Positions 13,138-22,888 of a stretch of 64,000 nucleotides of DNA are shown one piece after another. Source of the DNA: Galeopsis tetrahit (lineage: Eukaryota > Streptophyta > Magnoliopsida > Lamiales > Lamiaceae); NCBI GenBank assembly GCA_963675135.1, contig OY776130.1:19522001-19586000 (forward strand), written 5' to 3'. Positions within the stretch are counted from its first letter, which is position 1. Each line of letters starts with the position of its first letter. The notes beneath the pieces were generated by a model, which made no database searches, was not told the origin of the DNA, and saw only the letters and a program-made list of their open reading frames with translations. The position numbers and the translations under genes were made by a program.

Positions 13138-13151
13138 AAAAAGAGGAAAAT
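13138..13151 (+). other. Polypurine tract of element B
   Basis: AAAAAGAGGAAAAT lies directly before the TGTTGGG LTR start. It is the element B counterpart of the tract in A, with one G replaced by A. Confidence 0.75.
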
Positions 13152-14575
13152 TGTTGGGATATGAATCCTAGAAATAAAATCCTAGTTGATGAGATTATGT
13201 TTTGATGGCCAAAAAGAAACTTAAAGTTAATAATATATGTGGTAGAAGTCATCTTAACTAAGTTATCTTGAGAAGTCATGAAAACTAAGTTACTGATCTT
13301 ATATGTGATAATGTTCTGAACTGTTGGGAACTAAGACTAATGAATGATTGTATAGAAAACTTATAGAATATGACTTAGAAATACTCTATTGTATATAGTT
13401 CAGTTGAAGTATTGATAGGATTTATATTTGTAAGTCTATATTGTATTGTATTGTAAATCGGAACAGTTAGATATGAGAAGACTAGTCCAGGTCAGAAGAC
13501 TAGTAGAGATAAGAAGACTACTCGGAGTAAGAAGACTACAAGTTAAGAAGAGTAGATTGAAGACTCAGAAGTATTCTGAAGAAGTTAAGTACAATATATG
13601 AGAAGTGTACTTAGAGCAGAGTAATAAGAAAAACAAATATTGAGAAGAGTATTTTACTGTGCTGAAGTTGAAGTTGAAGAATAAGTTTGGAAAACTTATT
13701 AGTTGAAGGACGTAACTGAATATCTATTTGAAGATATGAAGGCTAACTAAAACAGTTGAGGTTAGTTGGAGAAAGAAGTTACAAGAAACGGTTAAGAGTT
13801 AGTTGGAGTTAGTTTTCACAAACTACTAACTGTTTAACTAAAGTCTATAAATACCGTGAGATCTTCTACTGGAAAAGACTACTGCTACAACTGATATTCT
13901 GAATTCAAGAAGCAATTAAAGTCTTAGAAGCATTCAAGAAACTCACAGAGTTCAAGAAGCGAAGATCAACCAAGAAGCCAAGTTTTGAAGAACATATTCG
14001 CAAGGCTATAAACAGAGAAGTTTTACTATTTTAGTTTGTGATTTGTTTTGTAAACAAGTGTGCTAGTTACTTGTGAGAATTACTAGTGGATCAAAGATAC
14101 ACTTGGTAGTGTAATCGATAAGATCAAAGTCTTAGTCTTGGGACTCTAAGCCACAAGAAACTCAACGAGTTAATAAAACATCACAACTGGTTTGTGAGAG
14201 TGGATGTAGACAGTTGTCGAACCACTATAAATCTTGTGTTCATTTACTTATTGTTTTATATTCTTATAAGTTCTTAAAGAATTCGGATAAACAACTAGAT
14301 TGAGAAATCATGTTGAGTAGACGAATTACTTCATACTAAGAATAGTAGTATTGTTTACTAAGTAAAAGTTCAAAATCAAGAGTTGAGTATAAACTGTAAA
14401 ATGCTCACATTAAAATTGGGAGTACTAAGTTGGGTTGAGTAAGCACAATACTGTACCACAACACTAATTCCGCATTATAACTCTGATATTTTAGAAAAAA
14501 ATTTAAAAGTCTGTTCACCCCTCCCCTCTATACTTTTTGACTAGTTTTAATCTTAACTCAACTTTGGGACCAACA
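13152..14575 (+). repeat. 3' LTR of element B
   Basis: The LTR is 1424 bp. It starts TGTTGGGATATGAATCC and ends GGGACCAACA. TATAAATA at 13846-13853 is the likely TATA box. Near 13490 a short unit related to AGAAGACTAGT is repeated several times. The start resembles the A/C LTRs, but most of the body is different. Confidence 0.85.
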
Positions 14576-14582
14576 CTATGCA

Positions 14583-14771
14583 AGAATGGATATGATTGAT
14601 ATGGGAATAAGAATAGAACTAAAACTTGTACCTAGAGAAAAGGGTAAACCGTTCTTACCTCCTGCTGCACACACCTTGTCCAACAATGAGAGAAAATAGT
14701 TACTTCAGACACTAAAGGATGTGAAAGTACCAGAGGGTTATTCGTCCAACATACAGAGACTTATATCAATA
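14583..14771 (+). pseudogene. CACTA (TNP2-type) transposase fragment
   Basis: One frame reads LPPAAHTLSNNERK, a stop, then KVPEGYSSNIQRL. This is the hallmark of the domain (DUF4218) that follows the TNP2-like transposase of plant CACTA elements. The fragment holds one internal TAG and loses similarity after about 60 residues. It marks the DNA into which element B inserted. The upstream part would lie beyond the left edge of the window. Confidence 0.7.
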
Positions 14772-15194
14772 TTGACATTTGAACATTCGAAAAACATATC
14801 ATTTACCACATATCCAATTACGTACCAATTTGGATATCTTTCATTCTGAGAGGAATAAAATACTAAAAAAATATAACTTATTAAAAAAATATAACTTATT
14901 TGGATACCTTTTCTTCTAAGTCCATTGTTAAAGCCTACTTCAAAATTAAACTTACCATGTACAGACAAATAATTATATGAGTGGCGTATATAAAAGAAAA
15001 CAGAGATTTGATTCAGTTGAAAAAATCATGGGTATTCACAAAAAATTAAAAAAAATTATTCGAAAAACACATATAAAACTAAACTAAAATTAATTTAAAA
15101 TTCGAAGAAGAAGTTGTATTTATTTTACAGACAACATATTAAAAAATCATTATAAAATTTATGTATAAGTGATTTTATAAATAAAATGAAACAC
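14772..15194. other. AT-rich DNA without recognised features
   Basis: I see no convincing ORF, terminal repeat or RNA gene. A short direct repeat related to AAAAAATATAACTTATT occurs near 14865-14900. The stretch may be decayed CACTA sequence continuing from the transposase fragment. Confidence 0.4.
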
Positions 15195-15596
15195 CAATCG
15201 TTTCAAAAGGAGTTCCTCACGAAGTTGGTTAGCACGAGAGGTGGAAGAATGAGAGAAAACGGCTTCTAAGGCCAACTAGGCATCTCGAAAGGTGGTGTAG
15301 CCAAACACCTCCGTCATTGACTCTTGTGTGGTTGTGCCAAAGTGGAGAAGAGCACACTGAGGATCTTTTGATCCTTTGTTCTCCAGGTGATGGATGTCGG
15401 ATTGGGCTTCGTAGTATCGGCATCATCAGTAAAGGTCGCAACAGGACAAGGAGATGTGCCAACAACATGACTGATCAACTCAAAACTGGTGAGCATCGAA
15501 AAAATATGTACTTTCTGTGGAAGATAATTTGATTGTAACCATTTGAATTATGGTGACAATCTGAACCGGATCATTGGAAGGAGTAGTTGCAGCCAT
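15195..15596 (-). pseudogene. Copia gag relic (different lineage)
   Basis: Read on the minus strand from the ATG at 15596, the frame begins MAATTPSNDP and contains VTIKL, then after a frameshift FELISHVVGTSPCP, TWRTKDQKILSVLFSTL and, after another shift, FSHSSTSRANQLRE. These are the landmarks of plant Ty1/copia gag (UBN2 family): the start, the small-domain motif, the tryptophan-containing W-x-x-x-D-Q helix and the region before the zinc knuckle. At least two frameshifts and one stop destroy it. No LTR, primer site or pol accompanies it, so it is a fragment or a retroposed piece. It is not from the Sirevirus-type families elsewhere in the window. Confidence 0.65.
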
Positions 15597-15786
15597 GAGA
15601 GAAGATGACGAAGTGGACTAGTTCATCTGGCAAGGAATAGAATTGTGTCGTGAAGGCAGTGGATCACACAGTAGAAAAAAACAAGGTTTTGATGAGGAAA
15701 GACTGACACTATGAGAGCAGGGACGGAACTAGCATATAGGTGGCCCAGCACCCCCACTCCCATCAATTTTTTTGTAATATTACATA

Positions 15787-16226
15787 CTCCCTTATTTTCG
15801 TTAAGTTATTTGTTTACTGTTTATACAAGTTTTAAGTAATACTTCCTCCGTCCACCAAAAGTGTGCTCATTTCTTTTTTTTGGTTTACAAAAAACATGTT
15901 TATTTCATTTAAATAATCCACTTTTGAATATTTTTTCTAGTTTACTAACAAGATTGAGTATCTACCAAATATATTCTTTACTCATTATCATAAATATATT
16001 ATTTATAATTAAAATATAATTTTTTTAAAAAACACATATAAAAAAAAGTGAGCACACTTTTGGTGGATAGAGGAAGTATAATTTTTAATGTGTAGTGAAA
16101 TATTGAGAGATATTAAAGAAAAAAATGTAAAGAGATTGAGATAATTAGGTGTTTACAGAAATGGAAGTGAATAACTTAACCAGTTTTAAATGAAAAAAAT
16201 TATAACTTAGCGAGGGACATCAGGAG
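15787..16226. mobile_element. Stowaway MITE nested in hAT MITE
   Basis: Diverged inverted ends (CTCCCTTATTTTCGTTAAGTT on the left; the complement of a CTAAGTTAT-type sequence on the right) flanked by TA on both sides. It is interrupted by a second Stowaway copy. The ends match only partly, so the element is old. Confidence 0.5.
15842..16076. mobile_element. Stowaway MITE, innermost copy
   Basis: The ends CTTCCTCCGTCCACC and its near-perfect inverted copy are flanked by TA. Inner parts of both ends include CAAAAGTGTGCTCA. The 235-bp unit belongs to the same subfamily as the Stowaway at 30089-30324, which shares most of its internal sequence. Confidence 0.8.
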
Positions 16227-16360
16227 TATATAGTATTTATTTAAATATAAATATATTTTAAAATTTTTAACGATATAAAATATTTAAATTTAATATTGAA
16301 ATGTTAATTTGTATTTTTGACCCCTCAATATAAAATTTTGGTTCGGTCCCTGCATGAGAG

Positions 16361-16750
16361 TTTCAGTTTGGTAATCTTCCCCAATAATTTGTGATTTAAG
16401 ATATTGCGAGATACAAGGAATCAATGTATAGAATATCTAGAAAGCTTATCAGAAATGAAATGAGAATTAGGTGCTGTCGTTATCACTTTTAATGAATGAA
16501 TTTTGAATTATCTCACACTTTCCACTAATGAATGTCATCATCCACGCATTCCTTAAAACACTTTATTAATTCTATCCAATTACATGTAATTTCAATTTGG
16601 TAAGTGATATTGTTTGTTACAGATTTTGTAGGAGTCGACACGCCAAAATGGAATATTAATTCAAATAATTTAGACTAAGACATAAGTTACACATTTAAGA
16701 TTATTTTTAAATGTAATAATATTTTTACTAAAAAAATATTATGTTGGGTT
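16361..16750. other. AT-rich DNA without recognised features
   Basis: No ORF, RNA gene or paired repeat stands out in this stretch between the hAT MITE and the long inverted repeat. Confidence 0.4.
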
Positions 16751-18512
16751 TCGGTGCCGCCGGCCACACTCGTACTCGGGTTACACGAACAGACTCAGAC
16801 ACGTGTCGGGATTGTATCGGGATATAGTGGAGATAATCAAACACAAAGATGGGTAGCACTTCACCCTTACTGTTCTCCCACTCTTCAATCTCACGTTTAC
16901 ATCACGCGTCTCATCTCATTAACAATAGAGAGGGTGACCTAGTATAAATGGAAAGGCTGCCAAAAATTAGGGCAACAATAAGTTGGGCCCTTGTGTGAAG
17001 GCCCAATGGCCAAAACCACACTTGGGCTAAATCCCAACATTCTACACCTTTTTGGTCATCCCCCATTCCCCAACTACAATCCACTATCCACAAACAATTT
17101 TGTCATCATCGCCCAACCCACTTTTTTATTAATTGTCTCGGTGGTTAATTGTTTGGTGCATGTTGTTTGCTTCCTACTTTCTTTGTGATGCATGAGTAGA
17201 TGATGGGCCAGTACTGGGAAGGTGGGGGAATGGTTGCATGTTAATATTTGTGGGTTCTGTGGGAATTTCGGGTATGTGTTTATATGTATGTGTGTTATGC
17301 ATGACTTCATACATTGTGATTTCATGTTTTCCCCCTACCCCATATGCATCTAGTTGCATGTTAGTATCTTGAGCATGTTTATTGAGATTTGTGTCTTGAT
17401 ATTTGTGTGCTTCGTCAATGCATTCTTCTCTTTGTGTGATTATGAATGATTGATTGGTTCTTTGTGTTTGGAGATTCATTCCTAGTAAGGTGGAGTGATT
17501 TCGTTTTTGTGAGTTATATATACTTTATGATATCATGTATTTGTGCCTTTGTGCCTTTGTGTTTCTCTTTGTGATAACTCTCTGAGTGAGGTGAACCTCA
17601 CAAAGGCAAACACACAAAGAACAAGTGGAAGCAGTAACATTTACGATGCTCATAAACGTAAATAAAATCACAAAGAAATATAACTCACAAAGATATCCTA
17701 AAATCTACAGCACACAAATCTCAATCACATAATCCCCGGTCAGGGGCTACGCTACAAAAGCAGTAAAAGAATGAGTTTAGCTGTCATACCAGAGCGAGAC
17801 CCTAGGTAAGGATCTCAAATCGCCACACCAATCACGAGTGCCACATAAATTAATTATACTCTTGCCTTTTTCCATCAAGACAAATAACAAGGTTAATCTG
17901 AAACATATATCTCTAGACCACACTTTCTAACCAAATATTGCTAAATAAATAAAACAGATTAAACACTAATTAATTCCAATTAATTAGCAAAACCCAACCA
18001 ATTCCAGGAGGCAACTCACGAGTAGAAAATTGCCAAACAAATAATACATAGCAAAATATAATTCAGCCCCAAAACAATTAAATTATAGGTACACCACCAA
18101 GGAAATAAATACGCAATTGAGCCCACAAGCAACAAATTGCCCTACTGCTGAATCAGGAAAAATTAATTCACCTTCTTTAACAAAAATTAATGGCCACGTT
18201 AAACCACGTTAAACGGGAAAAAGAAGAACCAAGTAGCCGAAGTGTAGTTTTGATATTTGGACCTTCACCCAAGGGCCCAACTTATTGTTGCTCTAATTTT
18301 TTGGGTCTTCCCATTTATACTGAGTCACCCTCTCTATTATCAATGAGATGAGACGCGTGATGTAAACGTGAGATTGGAGAGTGAGAGAACAGTAAGGGTG
18401 AAGTGCTACCCATCTTTGTGTTTGGTTATCTTCACTATATTCTGATACAATTCCAACATGTGTTTAAGCCCGTTCGTGTAACCAGAGTACGAGTGGCGGT
18501 CGGCGTCACCGA
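16751..18512. repeat. Unit with long inverted terminal arms
   Basis: The left arm (16751-17035) and right arm (18235-18512) are inverted copies of each other, about 280 bp each with scattered differences. The outer ends read TCGGTGCCGCCGG and, in complement, TCGGTGACGCCGACC. The 1.2-kb middle is not coding and holds a small palindrome GTGAGGT-GA-ACCTCAC (17588-17603). Long arms and no ORF suggest a non-autonomous foldback or Mutator-like element, but I found no matching 8-11 bp duplication at the outer edges. It could also be two copies of a repeat in opposite orientation. Confidence 0.55.
17036..18234. other. Interior of the long inverted-repeat unit
   Basis: The left half is GT-rich, with many TTTGTG and GTGTTT runs, and the right half is AC-rich with CACAAAG runs. 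The two halves therefore look weakly complementary in composition around the palindrome near 17595. No ORF of more than about 100 codons resembles a known protein. Confidence 0.4.
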
Positions 18513-18674
18513 CTTTCAAAAGTTACTATTTTTTTTGCCAACATTTCACTATCTCTCTATCTTTTTTACTTTCTATCTCTCCCTGTCTTTTTTTCTTTCG
18601 TGCCACTCTCTCTACTTTTTTTTTTCAATTTCCTATATTTCTCTCAATCTAATACCCCAATATTCATTTAATAC

Positions 18675-19090
18675 TAGACATGCACAACCACAAAATATCG
18701 GCGGTTACGGTTTTGCCCATTTTTGCAACCGAACCGATAAATCGACGGTTACGATTACAGTTTTCGAACCGACAGTTCGATTTTGAACCAGCGGTTTCGT
18801 TGTTTTTTTATTATTTTATTTTCTCCATTTTTATGCTCGTTTTTTGTTCGTTTTAACTATTTTTTTAGAAAATATATTATTAGAATTTAATAAAAATTAT
18901 ATAACTTAAATTTATGCCTAGAAAATATAAGAATTGTGTATTAAAAAATCAACAAACCGGCGGTTTGCGGTTTGCCAAAATTTACAACCGAAATCGAACT
19001 GCCATTTTTCGGTTACGGTTCAATTTTTTGAACCGTAATCGAAGGTTTGGCCGGTTCGACGATTTACCGGTTAAAAATCGCTCATGTCTA
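18675..19090. mobile_element. hAT-type MITE with perfect 8-bp duplication
   Basis: The ends are TAGACATGCAC on the left and GCTCATGTCTA on the right. Both sides are flanked by TTTAATAC, an exact 8-bp target duplication, which defines the borders. The interior is rich in CGGTT/AACCG repeats (for example ACCGGCGGTTTGCGG), typical of this kind of plant MITE. It is 416 bp and non-coding. Confidence 0.85.
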
Positions 19091-19097
19091 TTTAATA

Positions 19098-19349
19098 CTC
19101 CCTCCATCCATGAAAAGTAGTCACATTAGAGTGGTGCACATGTTTTAAGAAAAATGTAGATAAAGTAGATAAAGTAAGGGTATTGTGGGGTCCATTGTGA
19201 ATAAAGTGATTTTTTGTGAAGAAAGTTGATGGCAATTTGAGTAATTAAGTGATGGTTGAAGGGTGATAGTTTCCAAAAAGGGTATGGAACTACATTTTGT
19301 GGACAAAGAATATAGGGCAAATGAAACTACTTTTCGTGAACGGAGGGAT
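19098..19349. mobile_element. Stowaway MITE
   Basis: The left end CTCCCTCCATCCATGAAAAG pairs with the right end CTTTTCGTGAACGGAGGGAT, with TA on both sides. The 8-bp duplication of the neighbouring hAT MITE overlaps its first base, so the hAT element landed at the very edge of this older element. Confidence 0.75.
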
Positions 19350-19351
19350 TA

Positions 19352-19767
19352 CTATTATTCTTAAGAAGTGTGCAAATAGTGAATGAGACACTTACCTTAG
19401 CCCGGGACGAATGAAGTATTGATTTTTTTTATTACATAATATTAATTGTGCACGGTCGCATGATGCAACTAGTGTACTCAAGTGTTATTCGATGTATTAT
19501 TATCAATTAGTTGGACTAGTTTCATGTATGAATAATTAATTAAACATTTATTTTTTAAATATTTAATGAACAACACTTGTATGAAATATTTTATATATAA
19601 ATTATGTTTAATTAAAGTAATTAATATTTAAAAAAATTGTGGGTCACAAGCTCAAATTTGGATAGCCCAAAAAAATTGCGCGTCCAAGTAGGTGTTTGAA
19701 ACACCAGTTTGTGACCTACAAATGTTGTGGATTACTCTCCTTACAATAGCATAAATTGACCTTATAG
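19352..19767. other. AT-rich DNA without recognised features
   Basis: There is no ORF or RNA gene that I can support. A sequence near 19400 (CGGGACGAATGAAGTA) resembles a lone decayed Stowaway end, without a clear partner. Confidence 0.35.
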
Positions 19768-19887
19768 TACTTTCTCTGTCCCACATAAATTTGCACACTT
19801 GTCATATATAAATGTCCTATACTAAGTTGCACATTCCATAAAAGAAAATATTTTGATAACCATCACCTTCAAATTTACACACAAATA

Positions 19888-20920
19888 CCGTGGATTGAAA
19901 AAACTCTCTCTCTCTCTCTCTCTCAAACTCCCTCTTTAGGGTTTACAGCGCCGCTCCGCTCCTATCTTTCCCCCTCCCTCTTTCACGGCAACAACCCCCA
20001 ACAACAACATAAGGTCACTCCTCTTCACCCTTTAATGTAGATTTGGCACCAGTTTCCGTAGTGGGGGCGCCCACCACAGCCGAAGCCCTCCGGCACCGCC
20101 CAACCTCTCTCCTTCTCCTGCATCTTTTTGCTTTTCCAGATTTTTCATCTATTAGCTTTAGATCTACAAAATAGTTATGAAAATAGGTAGATCTGATAAA
20201 ATTATTTAATATAGAGTAGATCCCCCGCCAGATCGCCGCTCGCCACTGCCGGACCACCGTCGCACCGCCGCCGGAACGCAAAAGAACCGCCTCGTCGACC
20301 CTCCTTTTCAGATCTCTCAGTGGGTTTGGGGGTTTTTCCTCAAAGTTCAGTTGGGATCAATGTGTAGATTCTCTCCGACGGAGCTACGGTGACCGTATGA
20401 ATTGAGTTTCTTCCGTTGATCCCATTTTAGATTCTCGTTTTACTTTTGTTGTCTACTTTATTTTAGTTTTATTTCGTCCCTGCTTTATTTCCTGTTTTTT
20501 TATTGCTGTTATTTTCACCCCTTTTTATGCTTCCTCTTCCCCTGGTGTTGTGGGTCTTTTGTTACCCCTTTGTGGGTCCTTTGCTGCCCCTTTGTGGGTC
20601 CCTTGTTGCCCCTTTGTGGGTCCTTTGTTGCACTGATGTTGTGCTCGGTTTGACACTAGTTGTCCTGGGATTGTCTTCTATGATTTTGGAAGTTTATAGC
20701 GCGAGTCGTAGTGGCCAGTGGGCGACAATTTGTTTTTTTTTTGAAGCAGATCTGCTATCTTCCTTGATTGATGAACCTGATGGATTGCTTGTGTGACTCT
20801 CCACCCTCTCAAGATTGAGTTTGGAATATGAGTCTTTGGTAGAGTTTCTCTATAATAGATAGGTGAGCTAGAGATGTAATTTCAATATTCCTATCTTGTA
20901 ATTCTACTTTCAAAAAAAAA
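19888..20920 (+). mobile_element. Poly(A)-tailed retroposon of unknown type
   Basis: A 1.03-kb GC-richer insert begins with a CT dinucleotide run (19904-19924) followed by TAGGGTTTACAGCGCCGC. It ends in a run of A just before 20921. The target sequence AAATTTACAC(AC)AAATA occurs before it (19871-19887) and again after the tail (20921-20935). This is the signature of target-primed integration by LINE machinery. I find no reverse transcriptase, endonuclease or recognisable host protein in any frame. It may be a non-autonomous LINE derivative or a retroposed host transcript. Confidence 0.65.
20550..20634 (+). repeat. 22-bp tandem repeat inside the retroposon
   Basis: A unit of the type GTGGGTCCTTTGCTGCCCCTTT occurs nearly four times with a few substitutions. 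It lies within an open frame of 97 codons, but the resulting protein resembles nothing I know. Confidence 0.7.
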
Positions 20921-21319
20921 AAATTTACACAAATATTTACTTATATGTCATTACTTTTTCATATACAACTTACCCTTTTCTTTACTTTATTCATAAAACT
21001 TTATAAAATTACCTCTCAAAATATAGAGTACTTATTACACTTTATCTTACATTTTTTAAAATGTGTATCATTCCAAGGGTGCAAATTCTCTTGAAACGGA
21101 GGGAGTAATATATTTTGTTCTTATAAAAACATATTTTAACTTTTTAGTAAGGCAATATATAAGACCGAAAAAATATATTTCAATTATGTTTACCCACGTT
21201 GATCTAAAATCGACCCACAATTTTTTGTCTAAATTGCCTTAATTAGCTTTGCGATTTTTTTTAGGGAAGTTTTTGTGATATTTAAAACAGATGAAACTGC
21301 ATTTGTTTATATATATATA

Positions 21320-21596
21320 CTCCCTCCGTCCCACAGGAATTTGCACACTTTTCATATATGGATGTCCCATTTTGCACACTCTATAAAAAGAAATATCTTC
21401 ACAATCCTCACCCTTGAAATATACTCATATTTACTCATATGTCATTACTTTTCCACACTCAATCTACTTTTTATTTTACTTTATTCATAAAAGTTTACAA
21501 AACTACCCCTCAAAACATCAATCATTACACATTTTCTTACACATTTCTTAAAATGTGTGCCGGTCAAAGTGTGCAAGTTCCTCCGGACGGAGGGAG
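21320..21596. mobile_element. Stowaway MITE
   Basis: The ends CTCCCTCCGTCCCACAGG and CCTCCGGACGGAGGGAG are inverted and flanked by TA. At 277 bp it is the best-preserved copy of the subfamily that also includes the split element at 19770-21105. Confidence 0.85.
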
Positions 21597-21598
21597 TA

Positions 21599-21953
21599 TA
21601 AGTTTTTGTTTATATATTTAAAATTTGATTAAAATATTATTTGCAATTCTTCATAGCTATAGGAATTTAATGACTATTTTAATGTACTATTCTTTATACA
21701 TAAAAAAATAGGTAACTGTTATAGAAAATATAAATTAATTAGAAATGCATAAAATTGGATAGACAATTACAGTAATATACAAATGAATAGAATATAAATT
21801 AACATGATATAATCTGCAGTTTAAAACAATAGTCCAGTGGAAAAACTTTCAACCGACAAGCATAATCATCTTGTCCAGATGATTTAAATTTTATTAATTA
21901 ATACGAAAAATTATTGTGTGAGACAAATATATCATTAATTAGGCACAATATTA
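21599..21953. other. AT-rich DNA without recognised features
   Basis: Nothing coding or repeated is seen between two Stowaway elements. Confidence 0.35.
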
Positions 21954-21955
21954 TA

Positions 21956-22070
21956 CTCCCTCCTCCGTTCAATTTTATTATTCACATTTCCTTTTTAAAA
22001 AATTTATTATTCACACTACTTTAAATCATATGCCAAGAGAAGTGGACATATTGAAATTGGACGGAGGGAG
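21956..22070. mobile_element. Short Stowaway MITE
   Basis: The ends CTCCCTCCTCCGTTCAATTT and AAATTGGACGGAGGGAG are inverted and flanked by TA. The unit is 115 bp, and its interior repeats TTATTATTCACA. Confidence 0.8.
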
Positions 22071-22072
22071 TA

Positions 22073-22888
22073 ATAAATTTAAATGAAATGTATATTGTTC
22101 ACGTTCTCAATTACACCCCACTAATTTACTTGATTTTCAAATTTTTATTAATGATTGAATTTGAATAATTTCACATAAAACGGTTTCACAAGACATTTTT
22201 AGAATTAACCCTTAATACATAGTCTTTAATTGACAAACTCATTTAAAATTTAATAATATATTTCTGAATATAGCTGCATACGTAGTAGACTTAAAGAATA
22301 CATTTATAAGATTTTTTGACGGAAACCTTAGAAAATAATGTTTTTATACATAAGTCGAAAAACAAGTCTCACGATTTATCTTATAAACATGATACTGTCT
22401 CACCCAACAATTTCACTAATAACAAAAAATAAAAAAAATACAGTGCATTATTAGCTAGGGCCTAACTAATTACTATGCAAATACTCTTGTATAACAATTA
22501 ATGCATGTAATTGGTGTGCAATTATATATTTTAGGCTGAATGTCATGCTTAATAATGTTTGGCCACTTCTACTGAACGCAATGTTAAGCGTACGGTTACG
22601 TTGTCCGTTCGGTCAGAGTGACGGAACACTAAATATGACGTTCAACAAAAATAATTGCACATCAATTACATACTATATAACTATTACACAAGAGACTCAT
22701 CCCTAATTCGCAACAACTTGTACGTATTTCTACAATATTATAACACATATATGATCCAGTAATGCACTACGACCTGTATTTCTACAATATTATATATATA
22801 TATATATATATTTTAAAATGCTATTTAATAATATACCTATAAAAAAAAACTTAATTAATTAAAATTATAGATTGGTGTATGGATGGGT
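22073..22888. other. Region 3' of the GA2ox8-like gene
   Basis: This is AT-rich DNA downstream of the stop codon of the minus-strand gene. The 3' untranslated region and poly(A) signal must lie here, though I cannot place them with confidence. A TA dinucleotide run occupies about 22792-22811. A GC-richer patch near 22570-22640 is unexplained. Confidence 0.35.

Larger units (their letters stand above)
5247..14575 (+). mobile_element. Copia (Sirevirus-type) element B, 5'-truncated by A
   Basis: After the LTR of A the sequence resumes in the middle of a gag gene and runs through pol, a spacer, a third ORF and a 3' LTR, all on the plus strand. The 5' LTR and most of gag were separated by the insertion of A and lie outside the window. 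B differs from A/C in its third ORF and LTR and is a distinct family. It ends inside a CACTA transposase relic; CTATG (14576-14580) is the expected right-hand target duplication, but its partner is not visible. Confidence 0.85.
15718..16352. mobile_element. hAT-type MITE
   Basis: Terminal inverted repeats CAGGGACGGAAC (left) and GTTCGGTCCCTG (right) bound a non-coding unit of 635 bp. The flanks are TATGAGAG and CATGAGAG, an 8-bp target duplication with one mismatch, as expected for hAT elements. Most of its length is two nested Stowaway elements. It encodes nothing. Confidence 0.75.
19770..21105. mobile_element. Stowaway MITE split by a retroposon
   Basis: The left end (CTTTCTCTGTCCCACA, then TTTGCACACTTGTCATATA) and the right end (complement CTCCCTCCGTTTCAAG) are inverted and flanked by TA. 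The two parts, 19770-19887 and 20921-21105, are separated by a poly(A)-tailed insertion. The intact relative at 21320-21596 has the same interior. Confidence 0.7.

Noticed and set aside
17074..17479. ORFs of 83-101 codons inside the long inverted-repeat unit
   Set aside because: Their products are His/Thr/Asn-rich from CA-rich repeats, with no similarity to a known protein.
18403..18786. 127-codon ORF rich in Phe, Leu and Ser
   Set aside because: It comes from a T/C-rich stretch crossing an inverted-repeat arm and a MITE border, so it is not a gene.
20503..20796. 97-codon ORF in the retroposon
   Set aside because: The frame is kept by the 22-bp repeat and a T run. There is no homologue I recognise, and the repeat unit of 22 is not a multiple of three.
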